Source of the DNA: an uncultured Prevotella sp.
GTDB taxonomy: Bacteria > Bacteroidota > Bacteroidia > Bacteroidales > Bacteroidaceae
Direction: 5' to 3'
DNA length: 64,000 nt
Assembly (NCBI RefSeq): GCF_946407605.1
Contig: NZ_CAMJOS010000009.1
Location: 1 to 64,000, forward strand
This document shows positions 22,124-32,470 of the stretch, in pieces; position 1 is the first letter of the stretch; each line of letters opens with the position of its first letter. The notes beneath the pieces were generated by a model that ran no database searches, had not been told where the DNA came from, and saw only the letters and a list, made by a program, of their open reading frames with translations. A program made the position numbers and the translations under genes.

Positions 22124-24115
22124 ATGATCTACGAATTATCTTATTTGATTCTGCTTCTGCCGCTACTGTCCTTCATCGTGTTGGGACTGGCAGGCATGAA
22201 GATGCAGCACAAGACTGCCGGACTTATCGGTACTTGTTCGCTGTCACTGGTTACGATTCTCTCTTACTGGACGGCAATCACTTATTTCACTGCCGACCGT
22301 ACTGCTGAGGGTGTGTATCAGACTATCGTGCCCTTCAACTTCACATGGTTGCCTCTGGGCAATCTCCACTTCGACATGGGTATCCTCCTGGATCCTATTT
22401 CGGTGATGATGCTCATTGTCATCTCAACTGTGTCGTTGATGGTTCACATCTACTCATTCGGCTATATGCACGGTGAGAAAGGTTTCCAGCGTTACTACGC
22501 TTTCCTAAGCCTCTTCACCATGTCAATGCTGGGCTTGGTTTTGGCCACCAACATCTTCCAGATGTATATGTTCTGGGAGCTCGTGGGTGTTTCTTCTTAC
22601 CTGCTCATCGGCTTCTACTATCCTTTGAAGCCCGCCATTGCAGCCAGTAAGAAAGCTTTCATCGTGACCCGCTTTGCCGATATGTTCTTCCTGATTGGTA
22701 TTCTGACCTTCGGCTACTACACCGATTCGTTCAGCTTCTCGTTTGCTGGCGATATCGTGATGGGGCAGGGCACCACACCGTTCATCGAGGGCAATATGGC
22801 CAAGGCCGTTGCCGCAGGAGGTTTTATCCTGCCTACAGCCCTTGTGCTGATGTTCATCGGTGGTGCTGGTAAGAGTGCTATGTTCCCCTTGCACATCTGG
22901 TTGCCCGATGCTATGGAGGGCCCGACGCCTGTATCTGCACTTATCCACGCTGCTACGATGGTGGTGGCTGGTGTGTTCCAGATTGCACGTATGTTCCCCC
23001 TCTGGATTGAGTATGCCCCCGAGGCCATGTCGATTGTGGTTTGGGTGGGTGTTATCACCGCCTTCTATGCTGCTGCTGTGGCTTGCGCCCAGAGCGACAT
23101 CAAACGTGTACTGGCCTTCTCAACCATCTCGCAGATTGCCTTTATGATGGTGGCTCTGGGTGTATCGCTACCTGGTCATCATGGTGCTATCCTCGATAAT
23201 CATGCACAGCTGGGTTACATGGCTGGTATGTTCCACCTGTTTACTCATGCTATGTTCAAGGCTTGTCTGTTCCTGGGTGCCGGATGTATCATCCACGCTG
23301 TTCACAGCAATGAGATGGCTCTGATGGGTGGTCTGCGCAAGTACATGCCTATCACTCACATCACCTTCCTCATTTCGTGTCTGGCCATCGCTGGTATCCC
23401 ATTCTTCTCGGGCTTCAGCTCAAAGGATGAGATTATTACTGCCTGCATGGAGTACAGCCCGGTAGTAGGTTGGATCATGACTGGTATCGCTGCCATGACT
23501 GCCTTCTATATGTTCCGTTTGTACTACGGCATCTTCTGGGGTACAGAGAACAAGGAGGCTCATGAGAACCATACTCCCCATGAGGCTCCGTTGACGATGA
23601 CCATTCCTCTAATAGTGCTCTGCATCATCACTATGGGTGTAGGTATCTATTCTACATTGGCAGGCTTCATGGAGTGGGGTGGTAGCTTTGGCAGCTTCGT
23701 TTCTGCTGCTGGTACCGACTACACTATCCACTTCAACACTCAGATTGCTGCTACCTCTACTGTGATTGCTATTCTGAGCATTTGCTTGGCCACCTATATT
23801 TATAAAGGTGAGAACCAGCCTATTGCTGACCGTCTTTATAAGACGTTCCCCAAGTTGCATCGTGCAGCCTACAAGCGTTTCTATCAGGACGAGATTTGGC
23901 AGTATGTCACCCACCGCATCATCTTCCGCTGCGTCTCTACGCCAATAGCCTGGTTCGACCGCCACGTTGTTGACGGCACGTTTAACTTTATGGCTTGGGG
24001 TGCTAACGAAGGCGGTGAGAGCCTGCGTGCTTGGCAGAGTGGCGATGTACGTAAGTATGCTGTGTGGTTCCTCACTGGCACAGTGGCATTAACGCTCGTT
24101 TTACTTGCTTTATAA
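22124..24115 (+). CDS. nuoL: NADH-quinone oxidoreductase subunit L
   Basis: FWELVGVSSYLLIGFYY, PLHIWLPDAMEGPTPVSALIHAATMVVAGVF. Confidence 0.97.
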   Translation: MIYELSYLILLLPLLSFIVLGLAGMKMQHKTAGLIGTCSLSLVTILSYWTAITYFTADRTAEGVYQTIVPFNFTWLPLGNLHFDMGILLDPISVMMLIVISTVSLMVHIYSFGYMHGEKGFQRYYAFLSLFTMSMLGLVLATNIFQMYMFWELVGVSSYLLIGFYYPLKPAIAASKKAFIVTRFADMFFLIGILTFGYYTDSFSFSFAGDIVMGQGTTPFIEGNMAKAVAAGGFILPTALVLMFIGGAGKSAMFPLHIWLPDAMEGPTPVSALIHAATMVVAGVFQIARMFPLWIEYAPEAMSIVVWVGVITAFYAAAVACAQSDIKRVLAFSTISQIAFMMVALGVSLPGHHGAILDNHAQLGYMAGMFHLFTHAMFKACLFLGAGCIIHAVHSNEMALMGGLRKYMPITHITFLISCLAIAGIPFFSGFSSKDEIITACMEYSPVVGWIMTGIAAMTAFYMFRLYYGIFWGTENKEAHENHTPHEAPLTMTIPLIVLCIITMGVGIYSTLAGFMEWGGSFGSFVSAAGTDYTIHFNTQIAATSTVIAILSICLATYIYKGENQPIADRLYKTFPKLHRAAYKRFYQDEIWQYVTHRIIFRCVSTPIAWFDRHVVDGTFNFMAWGANEGGESLRAWQSGDVRKYAVWFLTGTVALTLVLLAL

Positions 24116-24154
24116 AGCGTAATAACGATATAACGTAATAACGATATAACGACT

Positions 24155-25663
24155 ATGAATATATTAAGTTTATTCGTTTTGATTCCCGCCCTGATGCTTC
24201 TGGGATTGTGGATTGCCCGCAACCTCAACCAGGTGCGTGGCGTGATGGTGGCAGGTTCGTCTTGCTTGCTTGCCCTGTCAATATGGCTTTGCTATTATTT
24301 CGTAACCGAGCGTAATGGCGGCAATACCGACGAGATGTTGCTGGTAGCCTCTATGCCTTGGTTCAAACCTCTGAATATCGCTTACAGCGTGGGTGTCGAT
24401 GGTATCTCTGTCGTCATGCTGCTGCTGTCAAGTATCATCGTGTTCACAGGTACCTTCGCCTCTTGGCAGCTGAAGCCTCTTACCAAGGAGTACTTCCTTT
24501 GGTTCACCCTGCTTTCTACGGGTGTGTTTGGCTTCTTTATCTGCACTGACATGTTCACCATGTTCATGTTCTATGAGGTGGCTCTGATTCCTATGTACCT
24601 CTTGATTGGTGTGTGGGGTTCTGGCCGCAAGGAGTATTCTGCCATGAAGCTGACGCTGATGCTGATGGGTGGTTCAGCCCTGCTGATTCTCGGCGTGCTG
24701 GGTATCTACTACTTCAGTGGTCACACCACGATGAATGTCAACGAGATTGCTGCTATGCACAACATTCCCGAGGAGATTCAGAATGCGTTCTTCCCCTTCA
24801 TCTTCATTGGATTTGGTGTGTTGGGTGCTTTGTTCCCCTTCCACACATGGTCTCCCGATGGTCATGCTTCTGCGCCTACTGCAGTATCAATGCTCCATGC
24901 TGGCGTGCTGATGAAGCTTGGAGGTTACGGCTGTTTCCGTCTGGCCATGTACCTGCTGCCTGACGCTGCCCAGAACCTCTCGTGGATATTCCTCATCCTG
25001 ACCACCATCTCTGTGGTCTATGGTGCCCTGAGCGCTTGCGTGCAGACCGACCTGAAGTATATCAACGCTTATTCTTCAGTATCACACTGCGGTTTGGTAC
25101 TCTTTGCCCTGCTCATGATGCAGCAGACGGCTTGTACAGGTGCCATCCTGCAGATGTTGTCTCACGGTTTGATGACGGCTCTCTTCTTCGCCCTCATCGG
25201 TATGATCTACGGACGTACCCACACTCGTGATATCCGCGAGTTGGCAGGTTTGATGAAGATTATGCCATTCTTGGCTGTGGGCTATGTCATCGCTGGTTTG
25301 GCTAATCTGGGTCTGCCCGGCTTCTCAGGCTTCATTGCTGAGATGACCATCTTTGTTGGCTCTTTTGGAGCCCACGAGGTTGCTGGCGACCCCTCATCGT
25401 CGTTCCGCATGGTGGCTACCATCATCGCCTGTACGTCGATTGTGGTAACGGCTGTCTACATCCTGCGTGTGGTAGGTAAGATTCTCTATGGCGAGGTTGA
25501 GAACAAGCACTTCCTGGAACTTACCGATGCAACATGGGACGAGCGCGTGGCTGTGTGCTGCCTCATATTCTGTGTGGCTGGTCTGGGTTGCGCTCCTTTC
25601 TTCTTCAGCGATATGATTTCGCCTGCCGCTGGAAATATTCTCAAGTCAATTGGTGTAATGTAA
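24155..25663 (+). CDS. nuoM: NADH-quinone oxidoreductase subunit M
   Basis: FYEVALIPMYLLIGVWG, PFHTWSPDGHASAPTAVSMLHAGVLMKLGGYG. Confidence 0.97.
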   Translation: MNILSLFVLIPALMLLGLWIARNLNQVRGVMVAGSSCLLALSIWLCYYFVTERNGGNTDEMLLVASMPWFKPLNIAYSVGVDGISVVMLLLSSIIVFTGTFASWQLKPLTKEYFLWFTLLSTGVFGFFICTDMFTMFMFYEVALIPMYLLIGVWGSGRKEYSAMKLTLMLMGGSALLILGVLGIYYFSGHTTMNVNEIAAMHNIPEEIQNAFFPFIFIGFGVLGALFPFHTWSPDGHASAPTAVSMLHAGVLMKLGGYGCFRLAMYLLPDAAQNLSWIFLILTTISVVYGALSACVQTDLKYINAYSSVSHCGLVLFALLMMQQTACTGAILQMLSHGLMTALFFALIGMIYGRTHTRDIRELAGLMKIMPFLAVGYVIAGLANLGLPGFSGFIAEMTIFVGSFGAHEVAGDPSSSFRMVATIIACTSIVVTAVYILRVVGKILYGEVENKHFLELTDATWDERVAVCCLIFCVAGLGCAPFFFSDMISPAAGNILKSIGVM

Positions 25664-25682
25664 AAATAGGAGGAAAAAGATT

Positions 25683-27125
25683 ATGAACTATTCACAATTT
25701 TTGAATATGATTCCCGAGGCAACTCTGATGTTGGCCTTGATTATCGTTTTCTGCGCCGACTTTGCATTACACAAAAGCGAGCGCAAGACCTATGTGCTGA
25801 GCGTACTCACTGGTGCCTTACTGCTTTGTCAGTTGGTTCCCTGCTTCTTGGCAGAGCCCACTTCGGCATTCGGAGGCCTCTATGTTACATATCCCATTGT
25901 CAACGTGATGAAGACCATACTCACTTTGGGTACATTCATCGTTGTGGTGATGTCGCAGTCGTGGCTTAAGAATAACGTTTGCAAGATTTCCGGCGAGTAC
26001 TATGTGTTGGTACTTTCTACGCTGCTGGGTATGTATATGATGATGTCGAGTGGACACTTCCTCCTGTTCTTCTTAGGACTCGAGATGGCCTCTGTGCCTA
26101 TGGCATGTCTTGTTGCTTTCGACCGCTATAAGAAGAAGTCTGCTGAGGCTGCCGCCAAGTATATCCTCACAGCCACCTTCTCGAGCGGCGTGATGCTCTA
26201 TGGCATCTCGTTCCTCTATGGTGCTGTAGGCACACTCTATTTCGACGATATGGCTGCACAGATGCAGCTCACCCCGCTCACCATCATGGGTATGGTGTTC
26301 TTCTTCAGCGGCTTGGGCTTCAAGATTTCGCTGGTGCCCTTCCACTTCTGGACGGCTGACACCTACGAGGGTGCTCCTACGCCTGTCACAGGTTATCTGA
26401 GTGTTGTGTCTAAGGGTGCTGCCACGCTGACGCTGGCTATTATCCTCATGCACGTCTTCGGACGCATGGTGGAATACTGGGAGCCCCTGCTCTGGATAGT
26501 TATCATGCTTACCATCACCGTGGGCAACCTCTTGGCTATCCGTCAGAACGAGTTGAAGCGCTTCATGGCCTTCTCATCAATCTCGCAGGCAGGTTATATC
26601 ATGCTGGCTGTGGTAGGCAATAGCGCTACCAGCCTCACCGCTCTTACCTTCTATGTGCTGGTTTACGTGGCTGCCAATATGGCTGTCTTCACGGTTATCA
26701 GTACTGTTGAAGAGAACAACGGCGGCAAGACACAGATGAGCGCCTACAACGGTCTCTATCAGACCAACCCCAAGTTGGCCCTTCTGATGACCCTCGCACT
26801 CTTCTCGCTGGCAGGCATTCCTCCCTTCGCAGGTATGTTCTCTAAGTTCTTCGTATTCATGGCTGCTGTAGGTGGTCACGAGAGTGCACCTTTCTGGCCC
26901 TACTTCGTGGTGTTCATCGCCCTGATCAACACCGTGGTGAGCTTGTACTACTATCTGCTTATCGTCAAGGCCATGTATATCACAAAGGAAGAGAATCCTC
27001 TGCCTACTTTCCGCAATGGTGCTGCCATCAACTGGAGCCTCGCCATTTGCACTGTGGGCATCCTGCTCTTCGGCATCTGCTCGTGCATCTACGAATGGAT
27101 AGATAAAGCTGCCACAGCACTCTAA
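25683..27125 (+). CDS. nuoN: NADH-quinone oxidoreductase subunit N
   Basis: PFHFWTADTYEGAPTPVTGYLSVVSKGAA; last gene of the operon. Confidence 0.96.
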   Translation: MNYSQFLNMIPEATLMLALIIVFCADFALHKSERKTYVLSVLTGALLLCQLVPCFLAEPTSAFGGLYVTYPIVNVMKTILTLGTFIVVVMSQSWLKNNVCKISGEYYVLVLSTLLGMYMMMSSGHFLLFFLGLEMASVPMACLVAFDRYKKKSAEAAAKYILTATFSSGVMLYGISFLYGAVGTLYFDDMAAQMQLTPLTIMGMVFFFSGLGFKISLVPFHFWTADTYEGAPTPVTGYLSVVSKGAATLTLAIILMHVFGRMVEYWEPLLWIVIMLTITVGNLLAIRQNELKRFMAFSSISQAGYIMLAVVGNSATSLTALTFYVLVYVAANMAVFTVISTVEENNGGKTQMSAYNGLYQTNPKLALLMTLALFSLAGIPPFAGMFSKFFVFMAAVGGHESAPFWPYFVVFIALINTVVSLYYYLLIVKAMYITKEENPLPTFRNGAAINWSLAICTVGILLFGICSCIYEWIDKAATAL

Positions 27126-27151
27126 TCTCCATTCTTACATCAATAAAAAAG

Positions 27152-27184
27152 AATCCGGACCGCAAGAGCGACCCGGATTTTTTT
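27152..27184 (+). terminator. rho-independent terminator after nuoN
   Basis: AATCCGG...CCGGATT stem followed by T tract. Confidence 0.8.
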
Positions 27185-27342
27185 ATTGCTTAATCTTTAT
27201 TTTTCATTCAAATGCTTTCTATGTCTTAAAGGAATAGGCTTTATACCTCTAAAGGGTCACTCGTACTCGGAAAAACTCAAATTAATTTGGTTTTTCGCTT
27301 AATTTGCAGTACCTTTGCACCCGATTTTAAGATGATATTGAA

Positions 27343-27993
27343 ATGAAGCAACTAAAAGCGGCATTGTTTGACCTGGATGGCGTGGTGTTTGACACAGAGC
27401 CACAATATACTGTTTTCTGGGGAAGTCAGTGCAGGCTGTACCATCCGGAGCATCCAGGATTGGAGCACGAGATAAAGGGTTCGACGCTGGACCAGATTTA
27501 TGGTCGTTGGTGGAGCGGCGAACTGGAAAAAGAGCGCGAAACGGTGACTCAGCGTCTGAATGAGTTTGAGGCACAGATGGACTATACATATATTAATGGT
27601 CTGGAGGCTTTTATCAATGACTTGCACCAGCATGGTGTGAAGACGGCTGTGGTGACAAGTAGTAATCTGCCGAAGATGCAGAGTGTGTTCAAGGCTCGTC
27701 CAGAATTCAAGGAATTGTTTGATGAGATACTGACCAGCGAGGATTTTGCCGAGAGCAAGCCGTCGCCCGACTGCTATCTGCGTGGTGCAGCGCGTTTCGG
27801 CGTAGAGCCCAGCGAGTGCGTGGTGTTGGAGGATAGCTTTAACGGACTGAAGTCGGGTAGGGCCGCAGGAATGTTTGTCGTAGGTCTGGCTACCACCAAC
27901 AAGAAGGAGGATATCTCGTCGTTGTCAGATGTGCAGATATCTGATTATGAGGGATTTACGTATGATGCCCTGAGTAAGATATTTAATGTATAA
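27343..27993 (+). CDS. HAD-superfamily hydrolase (beta-phosphoglucomutase-like)
   Basis: LFDLDGVVFDTEPQY, VVTSSNLPKM, VVLEDSFNGLKSGRAAGM; TACCTTTG box at 27310. Confidence 0.9.
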   Translation: MKQLKAALFDLDGVVFDTEPQYTVFWGSQCRLYHPEHPGLEHEIKGSTLDQIYGRWWSGELEKERETVTQRLNEFEAQMDYTYINGLEAFINDLHQHGVKTAVVTSSNLPKMQSVFKARPEFKELFDEILTSEDFAESKPSPDCYLRGAARFGVEPSECVVLEDSFNGLKSGRAAGMFVVGLATTNKKEDISSLSDVQISDYEGFTYDALSKIFNV

Positions 27994-28009
27994 CCTTTAA
28001 TGTAGAAAG

Positions 28010-28831
28010 ATGGCAGGATATTTAGTGAATGACGAGCGCAAGGTAACAACGCATCGTTTTATTGAAATGAAACAAAAGGGTGAGAAGATTTCGATGCTCA
28101 CCTCGTATGACTATACCACCGCTGGCATTGTAGATCGTGCTGGCATTGATGGCATTTTGGTTGGCGACTCGGCCTCGAATGTGATGGCTGGTAACTCGAC
28201 TACGCTACCCATTACTGTGGACCAGATGATTTATCACGCCAAAGCTGTGACCAAGGCTGTGAAGCGTGCCCTGGTGGTGTGCGACATGCCCTTCGGCTCG
28301 TATCAGACTGGCGTTCACGATGGTGTGGTCAACGCCATCCGCATTATGAAAGAAAGCGGCTGCGACGCCTTGAAGATGGAAGGTGGTGTGGAGATTCTTG
28401 ATACCGTCAAGGCCATTTTGGATGCTGGCATCCCTGTGATGGCCCATCTGGGACTGACGCCTCAGTCTATTAATAAGTTTGGTACCTATGCTGTGCGCGC
28501 CAAGGAAGAGCGAGAGGCCCAGAAACTGTTGAGCGACGCAAAGGCTCTGAGCGAGGCAGGTTGTTTTGCTGTGACTCTGGAGAAGGTTCCTGCAGCGCTG
28601 GCTGAGCAGGTCACCAAGGAAATCAGCGTGCCTACGATAGGTATTGGTGCTGGCGGCAAATGTGACGGACAGATTCTGGTGGTAGCCGATATGCTGGGCA
28701 TGAACCAGGGCTTTTCTCCGCGCTTCCTGCGCCGCTATGCCGACCTGAATAGCGTGATGACTGATGCCATTGGGCAGTATGTTACTGACGTAAAGAGTGG
28801 TGACTTCCCCAATGAGAGTGAATCATATTGA
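28010..28831 (+). CDS. panB: 3-methyl-2-oxobutanoate hydroxymethyltransferase
   Basis: [57 protein letters not shown]. Confidence 0.96.
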   Translation: MAGYLVNDERKVTTHRFIEMKQKGEKISMLTSYDYTTAGIVDRAGIDGILVGDSASNVMAGNSTTLPITVDQMIYHAKAVTKAVKRALVVCDMPFGSYQTGVHDGVVNAIRIMKESGCDALKMEGGVEILDTVKAILDAGIPVMAHLGLTPQSINKFGTYAVRAKEEREAQKLLSDAKALSEAGCFAVTLEKVPAALAEQVTKEISVPTIGIGAGGKCDGQILVVADMLGMNQGFSPRFLRRYADLNSVMTDAIGQYVTDVKSGDFPNESESY

Positions 28832-28848
28832 TAATTAAAATTTGAGAG

Positions 28849-30057
28849 TTGAATAGTCAGAATACAACGGTACATATGCGCCTGTGGCACAGGGAGTTTT
28901 GGCTGATGGCAACGGCCAACTTGCTGCTGTCGATGTCGGTCACCATGCTGATACCGGTTCTGCCCTTATGGCTGCGCCAATGGACGGGGATGGACGACAC
29001 CTTGACTGGACTTGTAATGGCTGCTTTTGCCATAGGACTGTTCCTGCCTGGCGCTTTTTGCTCCTATTTGGTGCAACGCTACCGTCGTAATCTGGTGTTC
29101 ATCATCAGCGTGCTGGTGCTGGCAGCCTCGATGGTGCTGCCTTTCCTGCCGCATTCCGCCTATCAATCGCCCTTAGTGGTTATCCTGTGGCGTGTGATGC
29201 AGGGAGCGGCCTTCGGACTGGCTCAGATGGTGCTCAGTTCTACCCTGATTATCGACACCTGCGAGTCGCACCAACGTACAGAGGCAAACCATTCGGCTAC
29301 CTGGTTTGGACGCTTCGCCCTGTCGCTGGGGCCGATGACTGGACTGCTGTTGCTGAAACTCTCCGATGTGATCTATCCCAATCGTCTGCTCGAAGACTGC
29401 AGCGGCAACTTATCGCCCCTCAACGTGTTCTTTGTGGCTGCAATATGCTGTTTAGCAGCTGTTGTCCTGGTGTTGTTTATCCATTTCCCATTTAGAATAC
29501 CTGAGGACGGTACTCGCCTCATGAGCCTCGACCGCTTCTTCTTGCCGTCGGGCTTCCCTTTGTTCTTCAACCTGATGCTCGTCACGATAGCCATAGGACT
29601 GCTGATGTCGATGGCTGTTCCCGCCAACTCTTACGGTATGGTGATGATAGGTTTCCTGCTGGCCCTATTGGCCCAGCGTTTTGTGTTCCGTGATGCAGAG
29701 GTGAAGAGCGAGGTGATTACAGGACTGCTGCTGATGGCTGCCGCCATGATTATCCTGCTGGCTTCAAGAATGTCGCCACTCACCACACCCCTGCTGGGCT
29801 TGGGTTTGGGCATCGTGGGCGCCCGATTCCTGCTCTTCTTCATCAAGCTGAGTCGCCATTGCCAGCGAGGCACCTCGCAGAGCACCTTCATGTTGGGCTG
29901 GGAGAGTGGACTGGCTATCGGCGTGGGATTGGGCTGTGCCTGCTTCACCCATCATATTCAGCAGCTTCTGACAACAGCTCTCGGTCTCGTCGTCGTGGCC
30001 TTGCTGATGTATGTCTGCTTCACACACCAATGGTTCGTAAGACATAAAAACCGATAA
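28849..30057 (+). CDS. MFS transporter
   Basis: Twelve-helix pattern; track start is TTG, an ATG at 28876 is an alternative. Confidence 0.85.
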   Translation: MNSQNTTVHMRLWHREFWLMATANLLLSMSVTMLIPVLPLWLRQWTGMDDTLTGLVMAAFAIGLFLPGAFCSYLVQRYRRNLVFIISVLVLAASMVLPFLPHSAYQSPLVVILWRVMQGAAFGLAQMVLSSTLIIDTCESHQRTEANHSATWFGRFALSLGPMTGLLLLKLSDVIYPNRLLEDCSGNLSPLNVFFVAAICCLAAVVLVLFIHFPFRIPEDGTRLMSLDRFFLPSGFPLFFNLMLVTIAIGLLMSMAVPANSYGMVMIGFLLALLAQRFVFRDAEVKSEVITGLLLMAAAMIILLASRMSPLTTPLLGLGLGIVGARFLLFFIKLSRHCQRGTSQSTFMLGWESGLAIGVGLGCACFTHHIQQLLTTALGLVVVALLMYVCFTHQWFVRHKNR

Positions 30058-30075
30058 TTAAAACAACATAAGCTT

Positions 30076-31482
30076 ATGAAACAGTTTAACGACAAAAACT
30101 TTGTGCTGGAGACCGAAGTCGCCCAGGACCTGTATCACAATCATGCGGCTAAGATGCCGATTATCGACTACCATTGTCACCTGATTCCTGAGATGGTGGC
30201 CAACGACCATCGCTTCAAGAGCATTACAGAGTTGTGGCTGGGTGGCGACCACTACAAATGGCGCGCTATGCGTACCAACGGCATAGAAGAGAAATACTGC
30301 ACAGGTAACGAGACCAGCGATTGGGAGAAGTTTGAGAAGTGGGCCGAGACCGTTCCCTACTGCTTCCGCAATCCCCTCTACCATTGGACACATCTGGAAC
30401 TGAAGACCGCCTTCGGCATCGAGAAACTGCTGAGTCCTAAGACGGCCCGCGAGATTTTCGACGAGTGTAACGAGAAACTGAAGCGCCCCGAGTTCTCAGC
30501 CCGTGGCTTAATGAAACACTATCACGTGGAGTGTGTGTGTACCACCGATGACCCCGTTGACGACCTGCACAACCATATTGAGTATGCCAAGCACAAGGCC
30601 GACGACGACCCCATGATGATTCCTGCCTGGCGTCCAGACAAGGCCATGAATATTGAGAAAGCTGACTATGCCAAATACGTAGAACAACTGTCTAACGTTA
30701 GCGGCGTGAGCATTACAAAGTTTGCCGATATGGTCGATGCCCTGCAGAAGCGTCACGACTTCTTTGCCGCCAACGGCTGTAAACTGTCGGATCATGGTCT
30801 TGAGGAGTTCTACGATGAGCCCTATACCGACTCACAAATAGAAACTATCTTCGAGAAGGCTATGCGTGGACAGCAGTTGTCGGATTTGGAGGTTCGTCAG
30901 TTTAAGAACTGCTTCCTGACGGTGATGGCAGAGATGGATGCTGACAGCGACTGGACGCAGCAGTTCCACTATGGTGCCATACGCGACAACAACACGAAGA
31001 TGTTCAACAAACTGGGACCTGATACCGGCTTTGACAGCATCGGCGAGTTCAATACCGCTAAGGCCATGTCGAAGTTCCTGAACAATCTCGAGATGAAGGA
31101 CAAACTTACGCGTACCATTATTTATACGCTGAATCCTTGCGCCAACGAGATGATAGCCACTATGCTGGGCAATTTCCAGGGTGGCGAGCCTGGCAAGATT
31201 CAGTTTGGCTCAGGCTGGTGGTTTAACGACCAGATGGACGGTATGGTGAAGCAGATGAACGCCCTTTCCGTATTAGGCCTGTTGAGTCGCTTCGTAGGTA
31301 TGCTTACCGATAGCCGTTCGTTCCTCTCTTATCCTCGTCACGAGTATTTCCGTCGCATCCTTTGTAACCTGCTGGGCAATGATGTGGAGAAGGGATTACT
31401 GCCAGATGATCGCGAGACGTTGGCCCGTATGGTTGAGGATATTTCGTATAATAACGCGCGTCGTTATTTCAAGTTCTATTAA
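30076..31482 (+). CDS. uxaC: glucuronate isomerase
   Basis: AAKMPIIDYHCHLIPEMVAND, CTTDDPVDDL, SYPRHEYFRRILCNLLG. Confidence 0.96.
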   Translation: MKQFNDKNFVLETEVAQDLYHNHAAKMPIIDYHCHLIPEMVANDHRFKSITELWLGGDHYKWRAMRTNGIEEKYCTGNETSDWEKFEKWAETVPYCFRNPLYHWTHLELKTAFGIEKLLSPKTAREIFDECNEKLKRPEFSARGLMKHYHVECVCTTDDPVDDLHNHIEYAKHKADDDPMMIPAWRPDKAMNIEKADYAKYVEQLSNVSGVSITKFADMVDALQKRHDFFAANGCKLSDHGLEEFYDEPYTDSQIETIFEKAMRGQQLSDLEVRQFKNCFLTVMAEMDADSDWTQQFHYGAIRDNNTKMFNKLGPDTGFDSIGEFNTAKAMSKFLNNLEMKDKLTRTIIYTLNPCANEMIATMLGNFQGGEPGKIQFGSGWWFNDQMDGMVKQMNALSVLGLLSRFVGMLTDSRSFLSYPRHEYFRRILCNLLGNDVEKGLLPDDRETLARMVEDISYNNARRYFKFY

Positions 31483-31510
31483 TCGTGAGAATATCGATTG
31501 GTTAAGAAAA

Positions 31511-31545
31511 AGGGGAGTTGTCATAAAAAACTCCCCTACTTTTTT
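31511..31545 (+). terminator. rho-independent terminator
   Basis: AGGGGAGT...ACTCCCCT stem then T tract. Confidence 0.8.
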
Positions 31546-31599
31546 GCGTATTTAGAAAAAATGCTGTAAATTTGCAGCCGATTAACAACGAAATAGAAT

Positions 31600-32397
31600 A
31601 TGAAGCGTTTCAATAGAATTGTTTTGCCTTTGATAGCTCTCATGCTTTTAGCAGCATGTGGTACTCAAAAGGACGTTCCCTATTTTCAGAATGCAGAATC
31701 AGTAGACTTGTCGAAATCGCAGTATCTCTTTGATGCTAAGATTATGCCTAAGGACCAGCTGACTATTACTGTCAGCACTACCAATGACGAGGCTGCAACG
31801 CCTTTCAATCTGACGGTGCCTACACCTTATACGGTCAATTCCCGTTCTACCTATTCTCAGGCAATGCTTCAGACCTATCTGGTCGATAATGCAGGAAATA
31901 TCAATTTCCCCATTCTTGGTAGCATCCATGTAGGTGGTCTTACCAAATCGCAGGCTGAGAAGATGATTCAGGATCAGATTAAGCCGTTTATGGCAGAGGC
32001 TGAGAATCCTATTGTAACAGTTCGTATGCCAGGCTATCAGATTTCGGTGATAGGTGAAGTAGCGCGTCCTGGTACATTTACTGTGTCGCGTGAAAAGATT
32101 TCTATTCTTGAGGCCTTGGCCCAGGCAGGCGACCTGACTATCTATGGTCAACGTAAGAACGTGCAGTTGATTCGTGAAGACTCCACAGGTCAGAAGTCTA
32201 TTCATATTTTCGACCTTACGGATGCCAACATCATCAACTCGCCGTATTTCTACTTGCAGCAGAACGATGTGATTTACGTGACGCCTAACAAGGTTAAAGC
32301 CCAGAACTCAAGTGTGGGTAGCATGACGACGCTATGGTTCTCCGCAACGTCGATTCTCATTTCGTTGACATCGCTGTTGTATAACATCTTAAGATAA
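31600..32397 (+). CDS. polysaccharide biosynthesis/export lipoprotein (Wza-like)
   Basis: Lipobox LLAACG; VPYFQNAE, SLBB-like repeats, C-terminal hydrophobic helix. Confidence 0.9.
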   Translation: MKRFNRIVLPLIALMLLAACGTQKDVPYFQNAESVDLSKSQYLFDAKIMPKDQLTITVSTTNDEAATPFNLTVPTPYTVNSRSTYSQAMLQTYLVDNAGNINFPILGSIHVGGLTKSQAEKMIQDQIKPFMAEAENPIVTVRMPGYQISVIGEVARPGTFTVSREKISILEALAQAGDLTIYGQRKNVQLIREDSTGQKSIHIFDLTDANIINSPYFYLQQNDVIYVTPNKVKAQNSSVGSMTTLWFSATSILISLTSLLYNILR

Positions 32398-32470
32398 ATA
32401 CTGAGAGGTTGGGGTTTTTATCCCAATCTCTTTTTTCATAACACAAACACTTACAAAAAGTAAAACGATT

